Of a stretch of DNA of 64,000 nt, positions 47,983-57,161 are shown piece by piece. Source of the DNA: Microvenator marinus (GTDB lineage Bacteria; Myxococcota_A; Bradymonadia; Bradymonadales; Bradymonadaceae); the NCBI RefSeq assembly GCF_007993755.1, contig NZ_CP042467.1, positions 5,666,001-5,730,000 on the forward strand, given 5' to 3'. The notes below the pieces were generated by a model. That model saw only the letters and a list, made by a program, of their open reading frames with translations, ran no database searches and was not told the DNA's origin. The position numbers were made by a program, and so were the translations under genes. How positions within the stretch are numbered: the first letter of the stretch is position 1; the number at the start of each line of letters is the position of its first letter.

Positions 47983-49266
47983 TTACACGAAGATGGCAGT
48001 GAAGAGATAGTAGAGGATGATGGTAAGAATCCCGCAGAACGGAATGGTGTAGAGCCAGGATTTCAAGATGTTGATGATGATCTTGAGGTTTAGGGCGTTC
48101 ATACCGCGCGCAAAGCCCACGCCAATCACGGAGCCGACCACGGTGTGCGTAGTGGAGAGAGGAATTCCGAAATGGCTTCCAATTAGGATAGTTGAGGCCG
48201 CACCGAACTCGGCAGCAAAGCCGCGCGTTGGTGTGATTTCCGTGATTTTTGTGCCGATCGTTTCGATTACTCGGTAGCCGTAGGTCGCTAGACCTACCAC
48301 GATTCCGACTGCTCCGAGCAAGAGCACCCAGCTTGGGATTGGCACCTTCCCTGCCGTCATATCCATGGTTTCCAGCGTTCCAACGATCGCTGCGACCGGA
48401 CCGATGGAGTTTGCGACATCATTGGACCCGTGCGCGAAAGCGACGAAGCATGCCGTGATGACCTGAAGGTATCGAAAGACCTTCTCGATCTTCGCGTATT
48501 TCGACTCAGAACTCTCGTCCGCAGCGATGTGGATCTTTCGAATGGCAAAGGCGAGTACGAGCGATGAGAGGACGCCCACCAAAGCGGAGATTCCAATCAT
48601 CTCGATGTTCCCAATGCCGTATTCGGCGAACGTCCCGTGAAGTTTCTTAAGGCCCTTCGTAAACAGAACTAGAGTCAGAGTCATGAATACGGGCATGGCG
48701 AGAATAGGAGAGACCAATCTCAGGCCTAGATTGGCGTTCTTCGCATCAAGAATAGCTTTTCGTATGACGAGGAAGATGATGAACGATAGCACACCTCCCA
48801 AGAGAGGGCTGGTGAGCCAGCTTGCCGCGATTGTGAGTAGTTTCAGCCATTCCACATTCGCGATACCTACAGAAACCGCTCCAAAGCCAGTGATAGCGCC
48901 AACAATGCTGTGCGTCGTTGAGACTGGCCAGCCGAGATAGGCGGCAATATGAAGCCAGAGGGCCGCCGAGATGAGGGACGCCATCATGCCCCAAATGAAG
49001 AGTTCAGCGCCATTTCCCGCCGGGAAGAGGGTTGGGTCGGCAAACAAAGCAGGATCAACGATTCCACTGCGCATCGTGTCGGCCACGCCGCCACCGGCAA
49101 TCATTGCGCCCGCGAACTCGAAGATCGCCGCGATAATCACAGCCTCCCTGAAGGAGACAGCTTTCGAGCCGACACTGGTGCCCATGGCATTAGCAGCATC
49201 GTTGGCTCCGATGCTCCAGGCCATGTAGAAACCGAAGGCAATTGCCATCCAAAGTGCGAAATCCAA
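47983..49266 (-). CDS. pit: PiT-family inorganic phosphate transporter
   Basis: The 427-aa integral membrane protein has the two inverted PiT signatures SIGANDAANAMG and AFAHGSNDVANSIGP, each part of a repeated fold, and takes up phosphate (or metal-phosphate) with protons. The start is TTG 49266, supported by GGAGG 5 nt upstream. It is placed after the DUF47 gene by 11 nt in the same direction, as in many bacteria where that protein modulates the transporter. Confidence 0.93.
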   Translation of the reverse strand: MDFALWMAIAFGFYMAWSIGANDAANAMGTSVGSKAVSFREAVIIAAIFEFAGAMIAGGGVADTMRSGIVDPALFADPTLFPAGNGAELFIWGMMASLISAALWLHIAAYLGWPVSTTHSIVGAITGFGAVSVGIANVEWLKLLTIAASWLTSPLLGGVLSFIIFLVIRKAILDAKNANLGLRLVSPILAMPVFMTLTLVLFTKGLKKLHGTFAEYGIGNIEMIGISALVGVLSSLVLAFAIRKIHIAADESSESKYAKIEKVFRYLQVITACFVAFAHGSNDVANSIGPVAAIVGTLETMDMTAGKVPIPSWVLLLGAVGIVVGLATYGYRVIETIGTKITEITPTRGFAAEFGAASTILIGSHFGIPLSTTHTVVGSVIGVGFARGMNALNLKIIINILKSWLYTIPFCGILTIILYYLFTAIFV

Positions 49267-49277
49267 GTCAGCCTCCG

Positions 49278-49955
49278 TTAGCTAGCGATGAAGAGGCGAA
49301 GGCGATTGCCCATGCGCTCAGCGTGATTGGCCATGTCCCCGACTTTGTTGAAGATCTTGTTCCAGATCAAAAGGCTCCCCGGTTTGATATTGTCCTCGAT
49401 GGCGAAGAGTCGTCGCGCGAGGTCGTCTTGCACGATGTCTGCCTCGTGCTCGAGACGTCCTAGCTCGTCGATCATGGCCAGCACTTTCTTGGCTTCTTGT
49501 CCCTCAAAGCCCGCCTCCGCCAGCGTATCCAGTGCACGAACGATTTCGCACGCGTGGTGTACGGTGGACATGACACGACGAACCAAGCTCTTCAAAGGAG
49601 CCATGAGTTCTTCGTGCGGCTCCATTTCCCGCAGAGTGAAAAGAATACCGACGTCCTCGGCACAATCGGCGATTGCGTCTAGTGACGAGAGCACGTCGAG
49701 GAAATCCCTACGGTCCACAGGCAGGAAAAGAGTTCGAGGAAGCTCGTCCCTCAACTTGTGTTTCTTGACGTCCGCTTCGTGTTCAAGGTGAGAGATTTGC
49801 TCAGAGATCGCCTTCACACGTTCGTAATTGCCCTGAAAGAAGGCATCGAATAGAACGGGTACCTGTTCGCAACACTCTTCGATAGTGTTTGCGAGGTCGA
49901 TCAGGGGTGTGAAGGGACTCTTGGCGAATAAACTAAATATGGATCGAACCATCAT
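49278..49955 (-). CDS. DUF47 (PhoU-like) regulator of the phosphate transporter
   Basis: This 225-aa helical protein matches the DUF47/TIGR00153 family, PhoU-like bundles whose conserved acidic residues (EHEADVKKHKLR, EHEADIVQDDLARRLF) bind metal. It is encoded just upstream of the PiT gene. The family is thought to modulate PiT activity. GGAAGTGAA precedes ATG 49955. Confidence 0.92.
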   Translation of the reverse strand: MMVRSIFSLFAKSPFTPLIDLANTIEECCEQVPVLFDAFFQGNYERVKAISEQISHLEHEADVKKHKLRDELPRTLFLPVDRRDFLDVLSSLDAIADCAEDVGILFTLREMEPHEELMAPLKSLVRRVMSTVHHACEIVRALDTLAEAGFEGQEAKKVLAMIDELGRLEHEADIVQDDLARRLFAIEDNIKPGSLLIWNKIFNKVGDMANHAERMGNRLRLFIAS

Positions 49956-50043
49956 TTCACTTCCATTAGGGGTATTAGGAACCCGACATTGCTGCGGAGC
50001 ATATGAAAGGTAATTCCCCCGTCAATCGCAGGTCGAAGAGATC

Positions 50044-51717
50044 ATGAAATCAACATTCGTTTGTCACCAAATTGTCACACTTCTTTGCATTGTGACGATG
50101 TCCTCAGTCGTCTCGGCTGAAACGTCCAAGCACGGCATGGTTGCTTCCGATACGCCAATAGCGTCGGAAATGGGTGCAAAGGTGCTTGAGGATGGCGGCA
50201 ACGCTGTCGATGCGGGAGTCGTCACACTTTTGACCCTTGGATTGGCATCGCCTTTTGCTTCCGGAATCGGTGGCGGAGGTTTTTGCGTCTATCAACCTGC
50301 CGAGGGTGAGGCTGCAGCGCTTGATTTTAGAGAGAAGGCTCCTGCCAAAGCGCACCCAAATCTCTACATAAAAGACGGCGTTCTGGACAACGAAGCCACC
50401 TTGCGCGGCGGGTTGGCCAGTGGCACACCGGGTGAAATTGCTGGGCTTTATGCGATTCACGAGCGTTATGGGAAATTGCCCTGGAAAGACCTCGTAATGC
50501 GAGTGGCCACGCTCGCGTCCCAGGGCCATCCAACCACTGAGTTGATGGACAAGCGTTTGAGATTGAGGCCCGAGAGAATGGAAGCATTTCCTGACTTAAA
50601 GAAGGCCTACACCGGAAAGAACGGCCTCCTTGAAGCCGGCGAGACTCTCAAGAATCAACCGTTGGCTGACCTTCTCACCCGTGTTGCTAACGAGGGTCCG
50701 AGTGCCTTCTACAAAGGCGATGTCCCACGCCAGATCGTTGAATACGTCAAAAAGTCCGGCGGGATCCTGGAGGTCTCGGATTTTGAAAAGTACCACGTTG
50801 TGTGGAGAACACCGATTCGGGGTACTTATCGTGGTTTCGAGGTGATCGGCATGCCACCGCCTTCCTCTGGCGGCATTGCGACCGTGCAAATGCTCAATAT
50901 TTTGGAGGCATGGGACCTCAAGACCCTTGGGCAGAGTACGGTGGGTCTTCACCTGGTTGTTGAGGCGATGAAGCACGCCTTTGCAGACAGGGCTCGCTAC
51001 CTCGGTGACGATGATTTTGTTGAGGTCCCGCGCGAGAAGCTCATTTCCAAAGAATACGCCGCCAAACAAAGGGTACGAGTTCGACCGTGGACCACATTGG
51101 AACTCAAAGAATACGGTGATCACATGCCTCCGCCAGACAACGCGGGTACCTCGCACATGAGCGTCGGTGACCGCGACCACAATATGTTGGCATGTACGTC
51201 CACCGTAAACACTGTCTTCGGCTCAATGGTCCATATCCCCGAATTGGGGTTTGTCATGAACAATCAAATGGCAGACTTCACGGCACAACCAGGCGTTGCC
51301 AACAATTATGGATTGATTGGAAACATGCAGAACGCGGTAGAGGGTGGAAAACGTCCACTTTCCTCAATGACACCTACGATCATTCGAAAGAACGGAGAGT
51401 CTGTGCTCGCCGTCGGCGGCAGCGGTGGTCCAACGATTATCTCTGGAACGCTCTTTGGGATCATTCGAATTCTCGATTACGAGCTGAGTCCGGAAGACGC
51501 CGTCACACTGCCTCGTATGCACCATCAATGGATGCCGGAAAAGCTCTTCGTGGAGTCGATGGCTGAGTCGGAGCAAGCGGTACTCAAGCGGCTCGGGCAC
51601 GAAGTTGTGATCCGACCCGCATGGACAGCGGTTCAGATGGTCCTAAAAACTAAAGACGGCTATATCGGAGCTTCAGACCCGAGGAAATTGGGTCGGCCAG
51701 CAGGTGCAAAGAAATAA
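50044..51717 (+). CDS. ggt: Gamma-glutamyltranspeptidase
   Basis: The 557-aa periplasmic precursor has a signal peptide (VTMSSVVSAET) and self-cleaves before a Thr to give large and small subunits. The nucleophile lies in NAGTSHMSVGDRD (about residue 366). Other signatures are ASGIGGGGFCVYQP, FREKAPAK, PPPSSGGIATVQML and LSSMTPTIIRKNG. The enzyme transfers or hydrolyses gamma-glutamyl groups of glutathione. GAAGAG lies before ATG 50044. The kinase-like gene follows by 13 nt. Confidence 0.93.
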   Translation: MKSTFVCHQIVTLLCIVTMSSVVSAETSKHGMVASDTPIASEMGAKVLEDGGNAVDAGVVTLLTLGLASPFASGIGGGGFCVYQPAEGEAAALDFREKAPAKAHPNLYIKDGVLDNEATLRGGLASGTPGEIAGLYAIHERYGKLPWKDLVMRVATLASQGHPTTELMDKRLRLRPERMEAFPDLKKAYTGKNGLLEAGETLKNQPLADLLTRVANEGPSAFYKGDVPRQIVEYVKKSGGILEVSDFEKYHVVWRTPIRGTYRGFEVIGMPPPSSGGIATVQMLNILEAWDLKTLGQSTVGLHLVVEAMKHAFADRARYLGDDDFVEVPREKLISKEYAAKQRVRVRPWTTLELKEYGDHMPPPDNAGTSHMSVGDRDHNMLACTSTVNTVFGSMVHIPELGFVMNNQMADFTAQPGVANNYGLIGNMQNAVEGGKRPLSSMTPTIIRKNGESVLAVGGSGGPTIISGTLFGIIRILDYELSPEDAVTLPRMHHQWMPEKLFVESMAESEQAVLKRLGHEVVIRPAWTAVQMVLKTKDGYIGASDPRKLGRPAGAKK

Positions 51718-51730
51718 GGAGTACGAATTC

Positions 51731-53026
51731 ATGGAGAATCTTCAAGGTGGCATACTTGCTCTTGAGCATCGCTACCAAATAGACACTCACGTCGGCTTTG
51801 TGGGCTTGCGAACGTTCTACAAGGGAACTCAGCATCCATTTGATAAGGCCGTCTGGATTTGCATCTACGACCTCTTGGAAGGTGCTAAGGCAGACAAGAT
51901 CGAGGGACGTATCAAGGCGAGCGCTCAAGAAGTCAGCGCGCTCGACCATGAAGGTGTTTTGCGGGTCTTGGATTATGGCGAAGTGGCCGCCGGGGTACCT
52001 TTTGTAGTGAGTGAACGTGTCGGGACTCCGAGTCTTTCAGACAGGCTCACGAGCGATGGTGCGATGAGCCCATCCGATTGTGTGGCGCTCGTGATGAGGC
52101 TTGCGGACATTCTGGAGCGGGCCCACGACAGAAAGGTTTATCACGGCACTCTTGGACCCGAATGCGTTTGGATGCCTGCTGGAAAGCCTGAGCGTGCTCG
52201 GATTGGCATGTTTGGGCTTGGGCTTACGATGTCTGAGATTCGCCAGCTCGACGAGATTGTCCCAAATTTCGAGACCGTTTCGCCGCTTGCTCCTGAGATT
52301 TTCGCAGGGAAAGGGCCTAGCGTCTCAACCGATGTCTATTCGTTAGGGGCCCTCGCATATGAGTGTTTGAGCGGCCAGCATCCCTACTTCGAGGATCGCG
52401 AAGACATCAGCGCAGGACTGATTAAAGTCCAGAAAGAGTCGAATCCTCGCCCTTTGAGCGAGTTCGGCGTGGACTCACGAATCGCTCAAGTGGTTGAAAA
52501 GGCGGTATCTTGGAATCCTTCAAAGAGGTGGGTTAGCGTCAGTGAGTTCGCCAGCGAACTCGAGAGCGCACTTGAACCAGCTAAGCGGCGAGAACCCGAG
52601 GAAGTTGATGCAACTGAGGAAGAAGAGAGCTTCGAGGCTCAACGTGTCGATGAAATGGCTCACGAACGTGAGCCAGGCGTCGTCCTTGGAGTTTTGGTCT
52701 TGCTCCTCGTTGTTTCGAACGTGGGATGGTTCTTTTTCACGCAGTCCACCGCTGAGGAAACGAGTACAAATGAGCCCGCTGAGTTGAAAATGGAGGTCTT
52801 AAAGCCAGGAGTCGAATTTGAGACTCAGCCGCCATCTACGGTCTACCTGGTGGACGGTGAAACGAAGTCTGAACTCGGGGGAACCCCGCTTTCTATCTCG
52901 CCGTCTCTTGGGCGTGATGGTCAAGTCGAGGTTGAGTTCAACGCGAACGGGTCAAAAGTGACGAGCCTGAAAATAGAAGAAGCACCAGACGGTTATCGTG
53001 TGGTGCTTCCTCTCGAAGGACTTTAG
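51731..53026 (+). CDS. Membrane-anchored pseudokinase-like protein
   Basis: The 431-aa protein has a Ser/Thr-kinase-like fold (about 15-285), an acidic linker, one membrane helix (about 317-338) and an outside domain resembling PEGA (TPLSISPSLGRDGQVEVEF). Key catalytic residues are changed: HRD is H138-G-T140, DFG is M160-F-G, and no lysine stands in the VAxK position (KAVWICIYD). LAPEIFAG and the DVYSLGALAYE helix remain. It therefore probably binds or regulates rather than phosphorylates. AGGAG precedes ATG 51731 by 9 nt. The stop lies in a repeat element. Confidence 0.8.
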   Translation: MENLQGGILALEHRYQIDTHVGFVGLRTFYKGTQHPFDKAVWICIYDLLEGAKADKIEGRIKASAQEVSALDHEGVLRVLDYGEVAAGVPFVVSERVGTPSLSDRLTSDGAMSPSDCVALVMRLADILERAHDRKVYHGTLGPECVWMPAGKPERARIGMFGLGLTMSEIRQLDEIVPNFETVSPLAPEIFAGKGPSVSTDVYSLGALAYECLSGQHPYFEDREDISAGLIKVQKESNPRPLSEFGVDSRIAQVVEKAVSWNPSKRWVSVSEFASELESALEPAKRREPEEVDATEEEESFEAQRVDEMAHEREPGVVLGVLVLLLVVSNVGWFFFTQSTAEETSTNEPAELKMEVLKPGVEFETQPPSTVYLVDGETKSELGGTPLSISPSLGRDGQVEVEFNANGSKVTSLKIEEAPDGYRVVLPLEGL

Positions 53027-53147
53027 TGGTGATTCGGGTGCCAGCCAGATCGGTAGGTTATTTGGTAGGTTACCTGGTAGGATATTAGGTAGGTTTTTGA
53101 AGATATTGGTAGGAAACAACCTGCCTGACACCCGAATTACCACTAAA
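53022..53147. repeat. Inverted-repeat element with 12-nt internal tandem repeats
   Basis: Arms at 53022-53044 and 53125-53147 match at 21 of 23 positions (left begins TTTAGTGGTGATTCGGGTG). Between them GGTAGG occurs five times (53052, 53064, 53076, 53088, 53108), four of them at an exact 12-nt period. The unit encodes no protein on its own. It could be a non-autonomous mobile element (MITE or REP-like) or a structured RNA. The left arm contains the stop codon of the pseudokinase gene. Confidence 0.75.
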
Positions 53148-53355
53148 AGGTTTTCTCTCCTTCTGTCTTCTTTAACGCCTAGACCGAGGCGGTTTATTTC
53201 AGTTTAAGTGTAGAATGTCAACATTGCTGTAAAAGCGTTTTGTTCACGTTCTTGACTGCATATAGGAAACAATAGTCCCCCCTAGAGTTATTTCAACCGC
53301 CTGGGTTAGAAGGCGGGCCAGCGATTGTGCGCAAACGAAGCAGTTGAGGTGTAAA
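53027..53355. other. Intergenic region holding the repeat element
   Basis: This 329-nt gap between the pseudokinase and Nudix genes begins with the inverted-repeat element. The remainder (53148-53355) is AT-rich at first, then carries a short hairpin (CCGCCT at 53297, AGGCGG at 53311) and the Nudix ribosome-binding site. I see no further gene; a 69-codon frame through the repeats encodes only GRLF/GRLP-like repeats. Confidence 0.6.
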
Positions 53356-53973
53356 ATGAGCGATTGGCCAGAATCTATGCGTGAATCCGTGATGTACGTG
53401 GACCGGAAATCCTTGGAAAAAGGGGCATCTTTGCCGCAAGGCTTTTTGCCCGAGGCAAACGAGTGGTATGAGCGCATCCTAAGCATTCATGCGTATGCAC
53501 CGCGTTTTGAGCTCGAGGAGGACCCCACTCGCAAACAACCGATTCCCTACGTGGTGGTTTATGGCAAGAATGGCATATTCTGTTTGGCGCGGAAGTCCTC
53601 CCAAGGTGAGGCAAGACTACACGGTAAGCTGTCGATCGGCGTCGGCGGGCATATTTCTGAAGATTCAGAGTGTGGAGAGATTGACGCAATTCGAGCTGGA
53701 ATGTGGCGAGAATTGCACGAAGAGTTGCACATAAATGACGGAAAAATCGTGTCGTTTTGGGGGCTATTGAACGATGATTCGAACGAAGTTGGGCGAGTTC
53801 ACGTGGGTTTGGTGTTTGGCATCAATGTCTTGGACGATCACGTGAGCGTAAAGGAGACCGACAAGATGGAAGGGTTCTGGGCTTCTTATGAGGAATTGGT
53901 TTCCCAATCGGCCCGGCTCGAGTCATGGTCACAATTGATCTTGCCCCACCTCAACGAGCGAATGGGGGCCTAG
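53356..53973 (+). CDS. Nudix hydrolase
   Basis: The 205-aa protein contains a Nudix-type box spread as [30 protein letters not shown] (about residues 99-128), with the catalytic RELHEEL core. Nudix enzymes hydrolyse nucleoside diphosphates linked to another group; the substrate here is unknown. The first 60 residues and the C-terminal FWASYEEL segment are outside the core. GAGGTG lies 6 nt before ATG 53356; an earlier in-frame start (53344) is weaker. It overlaps the convergent aspartokinase gene by 4 nt. Confidence 0.85.
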   Translation: MSDWPESMRESVMYVDRKSLEKGASLPQGFLPEANEWYERILSIHAYAPRFELEEDPTRKQPIPYVVVYGKNGIFCLARKSSQGEARLHGKLSIGVGGHISEDSECGEIDAIRAGMWRELHEELHINDGKIVSFWGLLNDDSNEVGRVHVGLVFGINVLDDHVSVKETDKMEGFWASYEELVSQSARLESWSQLILPHLNERMGA

Positions 53974-55127
53974 GCGAATCGCTCATGCAGCGTGTTTGCG
54001 AGCTCTCTAACCGAGCTCTTGTCCACAACTACTGAGACGCGTGAGCGTGACGTTGAAATCGCTTTGGGATGGAAGGCTTCTGAGTCCAGGAGGATAGCCT
54101 CCACAAGGCTCGGAGAGCCGCCGATCGCTTCCGCAACAACACTGACCAGCCCGAGGTCCTCAACGTTCGCTCCCGAGGCGTCTAGGCGGCCTCGTAGCGC
54201 TTCCAGGTCGTGAATATTCTCTTTGTTAAGATAGGCTGACACGTGGTCTCGATGTATATCGATGAAAACGGCCGTGTAGGCCCCGAGGAGTTCGAGTGTG
54301 TTGCGCGGTCCTTCTATCCAGAGTCCGTCATTAAAATGGGATACGGAGCCTGACACCATCCCATTTTCTGCACGTTTGGCTTTCTCATCGAATCCATCCG
54401 GTCTGACGATGGTTCCCTTGGATTCGGGCAAGTGGGTGCTGCGCGCATAGAGGGCAATTCCGGCATTTTGCGCAAAGGCTACGGCGTCCTCATTTAAGAC
54501 TTTGGCGCCACTTCTCGCCATCTCCAACATATCCTCATAGGTTAGAGACTCGAGTTGTTTGGCGTTCAAGACGACCCTTGGATCGGCGCTAAACACGCCA
54601 TCGACGTCACTGTAGATTTCGCAGGCTTCGGCGCCCAGCGCGGCAGCAAGAGCAACGGCTGTGGTGTCGCTTCCACCTCGACCGAGCGTAGTGACTTCTC
54701 GTCGGTAACTCGTCCCCTGGTATCCGGCTACGATGACGATATGACCCTTTTCGAGTTCATCTTGGACTCGAAAAGGTCGGACATCCATGATTTTGGCGTT
54801 TGAATGGCTGTCGGTGGTGATGATTCCACATTGAGACCCCGTAAGACTGATAGCCTTGTGGCCATGGGCATGGACCGCCATAGAGAGCAGCGCCATCGAG
54901 ATTCGCTCACCTACAGAGAGGAGCATGTCCAGCTCACGTTTAGATGGGGCTCCGTTGATGGCTTTGGCCATTTCGAGCAGATGGTCCGTGGTATCTCCCA
55001 TTGCAGACACGACAACAACAAGGTCGTATCCACTCTCTTTTGTGGCCACGATCTTCTTTGCTACAGCCTTTATCTTGTCCACATCGGAGACTGAAGAGCC
55101 GCCGAATTTCTGAACTAAAATCCCCAT
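53970..55127 (-). CDS. lysC: Aspartate kinase
   Basis: The 385-aa enzyme phosphorylates L-aspartate as the first step of the lysine, threonine and methionine pathway. Motifs are [60 protein letters not shown] and [15 protein letters not shown]. The C-terminal regulatory part (about 270-385) is shorter and more divergent than in typical double-ACT aspartokinases, ending [13 protein letters not shown]. Feedback control may differ. The gene is followed by the zinc-ribbon protein gene upstream in the same direction. Confidence 0.93.
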   Translation of the reverse strand: MGILVQKFGGSSVSDVDKIKAVAKKIVATKESGYDLVVVVSAMGDTTDHLLEMAKAINGAPSKRELDMLLSVGERISMALLSMAVHAHGHKAISLTGSQCGIITTDSHSNAKIMDVRPFRVQDELEKGHIVIVAGYQGTSYRREVTTLGRGGSDTTAVALAAALGAEACEIYSDVDGVFSADPRVVLNAKQLESLTYEDMLEMARSGAKVLNEDAVAFAQNAGIALYARSTHLPESKGTIVRPDGFDEKAKRAENGMVSGSVSHFNDGLWIEGPRNTLELLGAYTAVFIDIHRDHVSAYLNKENIHDLEALRGRLDASGANVEDLGLVSVVAEAIGGSPSLVEAILLDSEAFHPKAISTSRSRVSVVVDKSSVRELANTLHERFA

Positions 55128-55139
55128 ATTTGTACTAAC

Positions 55140-57080
55140 TCACTGGATGGGAAGTTTGTCGTAAAGTGTTCGAATGATGGACGCCAGAAAGAGGGCGAAG
55201 CCACCGCAGAACGCAGGGAATCCCACGGAAACCGGTACGAGGTCAAGGAATAGCGTTACGAGGCCAAACCCGCACCCTACAATACCGATTGCAGCCCAAA
55301 CCACTCGTCGAAGCGATGTCGGAGGGCCGGAGAAGGTATTTGCTAGAGACGCGATGCCAAGGACACCAAACACAGCGGAGGCAAATAGCACCACGGCGCC
55401 TCCACTCACTACGCCGAACACAAGGCTGATGAGCAGAAGAAGCGCTCCGAACACGGCTGGGATTCTTTGAAGCAGCACCGGTCCGTAGTCTACCTGAGAC
55501 TGAGCGGTTGGCTGTATCAATGAAGAGTGTTCTGGCTGAGTCTGAGGTTGAGGGCTCGGAGTGACCTGAACATCCCTGGGTGGGAGCACAGGTTCAACGG
55601 CGTCTTGTGTCTCAGGGGCAGGGCCAGGTGTGGGAAAAAGTGGGCGTCCAGGCTCTTGAGCCGGTTGAGTGGGTTGCACTTGAATTGGTTGTGGCTGAAC
55701 TGGCTCTTCTTCAATTTGTTGAAACAAGTCTGTTGGACGTCCATCAACCCGAGCAGGTTCGCTTGAAAGGCCCTCTACGAGATTACTCGGCACGACGCTC
55801 GTATCTGCGAACGCAAAATCCTCTTCGTCTTCAGGCGAGAAGACAACACCCGCTCTTGGAGTCTCGCCGCGCGCTGGCAGCTTGGCCGCGGGTTCTGGCT
55901 GCTCTGATTGTGTTGGCGCGAGTTGAAGCTTTGCGATGGGCGCTTTATCAGGGATTTGGACTGGCGCCTCTTCTTTCGGGCGGCTTACGACATAGGTACC
56001 CTTGCCTAAGACCCCCTGACTGGAAAGATCCTTTTGAGGTTCGGGTTCTGGTTGACTCTCTGCCGGGACCGCGGGCTTCTGCGGCTCGGCTGGCATCTCC
56101 AATTTTGACTTCGAGGGTTCAGGAAGCTCACTAAGTGACGAGGACTTCAACTTGGCTTGAAGCCTCGCGCGCAAATCCGCCGGGTCCAGATTGGGGACAT
56201 TGATTGCTGGTGGAGCACCTGCCTTGGGGCCGCTTGGCAAACTCTGACCGCCTGGTTTCGCACTCTCTTGGGTACTTCGTTTGGCCTCAGCGGGCATTTG
56301 ACCTTTGCGAATTTTCTCCAAAACTTCGCGCTGCTCTTTAGTAGCATCTTCGGGAATTTCGTTCGATGGATTCCACATCTGAGTCGGTGCGCCTACCTCG
56401 TCTGAAATAGGGCCCGAATCGAGTTCCGGCATCGGTGCTGGCTTGGGCTTTGATTCCTGAGAATCGAATTGAACGGCCGGCATTGCAAACTGGGTTGAAC
56501 GTGTCGGGTCAGCTGCTTCAGCCTCAGCAGCGGCTTTGCGTTCAAAGTCTGCAATATTCATCCCCATCAGTGTTGAATGGTCTGGGAACTCCACGTCTTC
56601 TTTTCGAACCGAGAAACCCGCAGGTTCATCCGGAGCGCCAAAGGCATTCTTCGCGCTCATGACCGAGGTTCTTGATTCCTCCGAGTCTTCGTCTAAGCCC
56701 CACGCTGCCTTGATGTTGGGTGCACCAGACTCTTCTTTAGGCGCTGGCTTCTTCATCTCTTCGACCAACGCGCGTTGAGGCTTATCGTCTTCGAACTCAC
56801 GTTGGAGTTGGTCTGCGGGAATCAGGCTTGTGGCGTCATCCTCTTCGGCCTCCGATGGATCTTCAAAGCTTGAAGCAAAACCTTTTTGCGCTGGAAAGCC
56901 AAAGAGAGTTTGTTTGGCAGGATCGACCGCCGATTCCGAATCATCGGAAAGGTCAGCGGCGGTGACCGCAGGAAACCCCATGATGGTTTTGGAGCCAGTC
57001 TCTTGGAATTCGTAACCGCAAGACGGACAAAGCCCAATACTATCGTCGAGTCGGGACGAACAGCCCGGACAGTTCTTCAT
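55140..57080 (-). CDS. Zinc-ribbon membrane protein with repeated T-x2-G-F/M motifs
   Basis: The 646-aa protein has an N-terminal zinc ribbon (Cys4, Cys7, Cys18, Cys21), a long disordered acidic/proline-rich region and about four C-terminal membrane helices. In the disordered part a short motif recurs: KTIMGFP (31-37), QTLFGFP (57-63), STLMGMN and STQFAMP. Such spaced Thr motifs resemble ligands for phosphothreonine-reading FHA domains, seen in Myxococcota zinc-ribbon proteins; this is inference. The C-terminal helices suggest membrane anchoring. The start is ATG 57080. Confidence 0.7.
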   Translation of the reverse strand: MKNCPGCSSRLDDSIGLCPSCGYEFQETGSKTIMGFPAVTAADLSDDSESAVDPAKQTLFGFPAQKGFASSFEDPSEAEEDDATSLIPADQLQREFEDDKPQRALVEEMKKPAPKEESGAPNIKAAWGLDEDSEESRTSVMSAKNAFGAPDEPAGFSVRKEDVEFPDHSTLMGMNIADFERKAAAEAEAADPTRSTQFAMPAVQFDSQESKPKPAPMPELDSGPISDEVGAPTQMWNPSNEIPEDATKEQREVLEKIRKGQMPAEAKRSTQESAKPGGQSLPSGPKAGAPPAINVPNLDPADLRARLQAKLKSSSLSELPEPSKSKLEMPAEPQKPAVPAESQPEPEPQKDLSSQGVLGKGTYVVSRPKEEAPVQIPDKAPIAKLQLAPTQSEQPEPAAKLPARGETPRAGVVFSPEDEEDFAFADTSVVPSNLVEGLSSEPARVDGRPTDLFQQIEEEPVQPQPIQVQPTQPAQEPGRPLFPTPGPAPETQDAVEPVLPPRDVQVTPSPQPQTQPEHSSLIQPTAQSQVDYGPVLLQRIPAVFGALLLLISLVFGVVSGGAVVLFASAVFGVLGIASLANTFSGPPTSLRRVVWAAIGIVGCGFGLVTLFLDLVPVSVGFPAFCGGFALFLASIIRTLYDKLPIQ

Positions 57081-57161
57081 CGAGATGCCCCAATGCGTGG
57101 AGAGTGCAGCAACATGCTTTCACCTAAACATTAGACGGAGGTCGTGTCAAAGAATGTGCGT

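Noticed and set aside
53022-53147. Simple Rho-independent terminator for the pseudokinase gene
   Set aside because: The arms are 80 nt apart with internal 12-nt repeats and no clean T-run follows, so a terminator alone does not explain the structure.
52998-53207. Small plus-strand frame with GRLF/GRLP repeats
   Set aside because: It arises from the 12-nt repeat of the inverted-repeat element, has no ribosome-binding site and overlaps the end of the pseudokinase gene.
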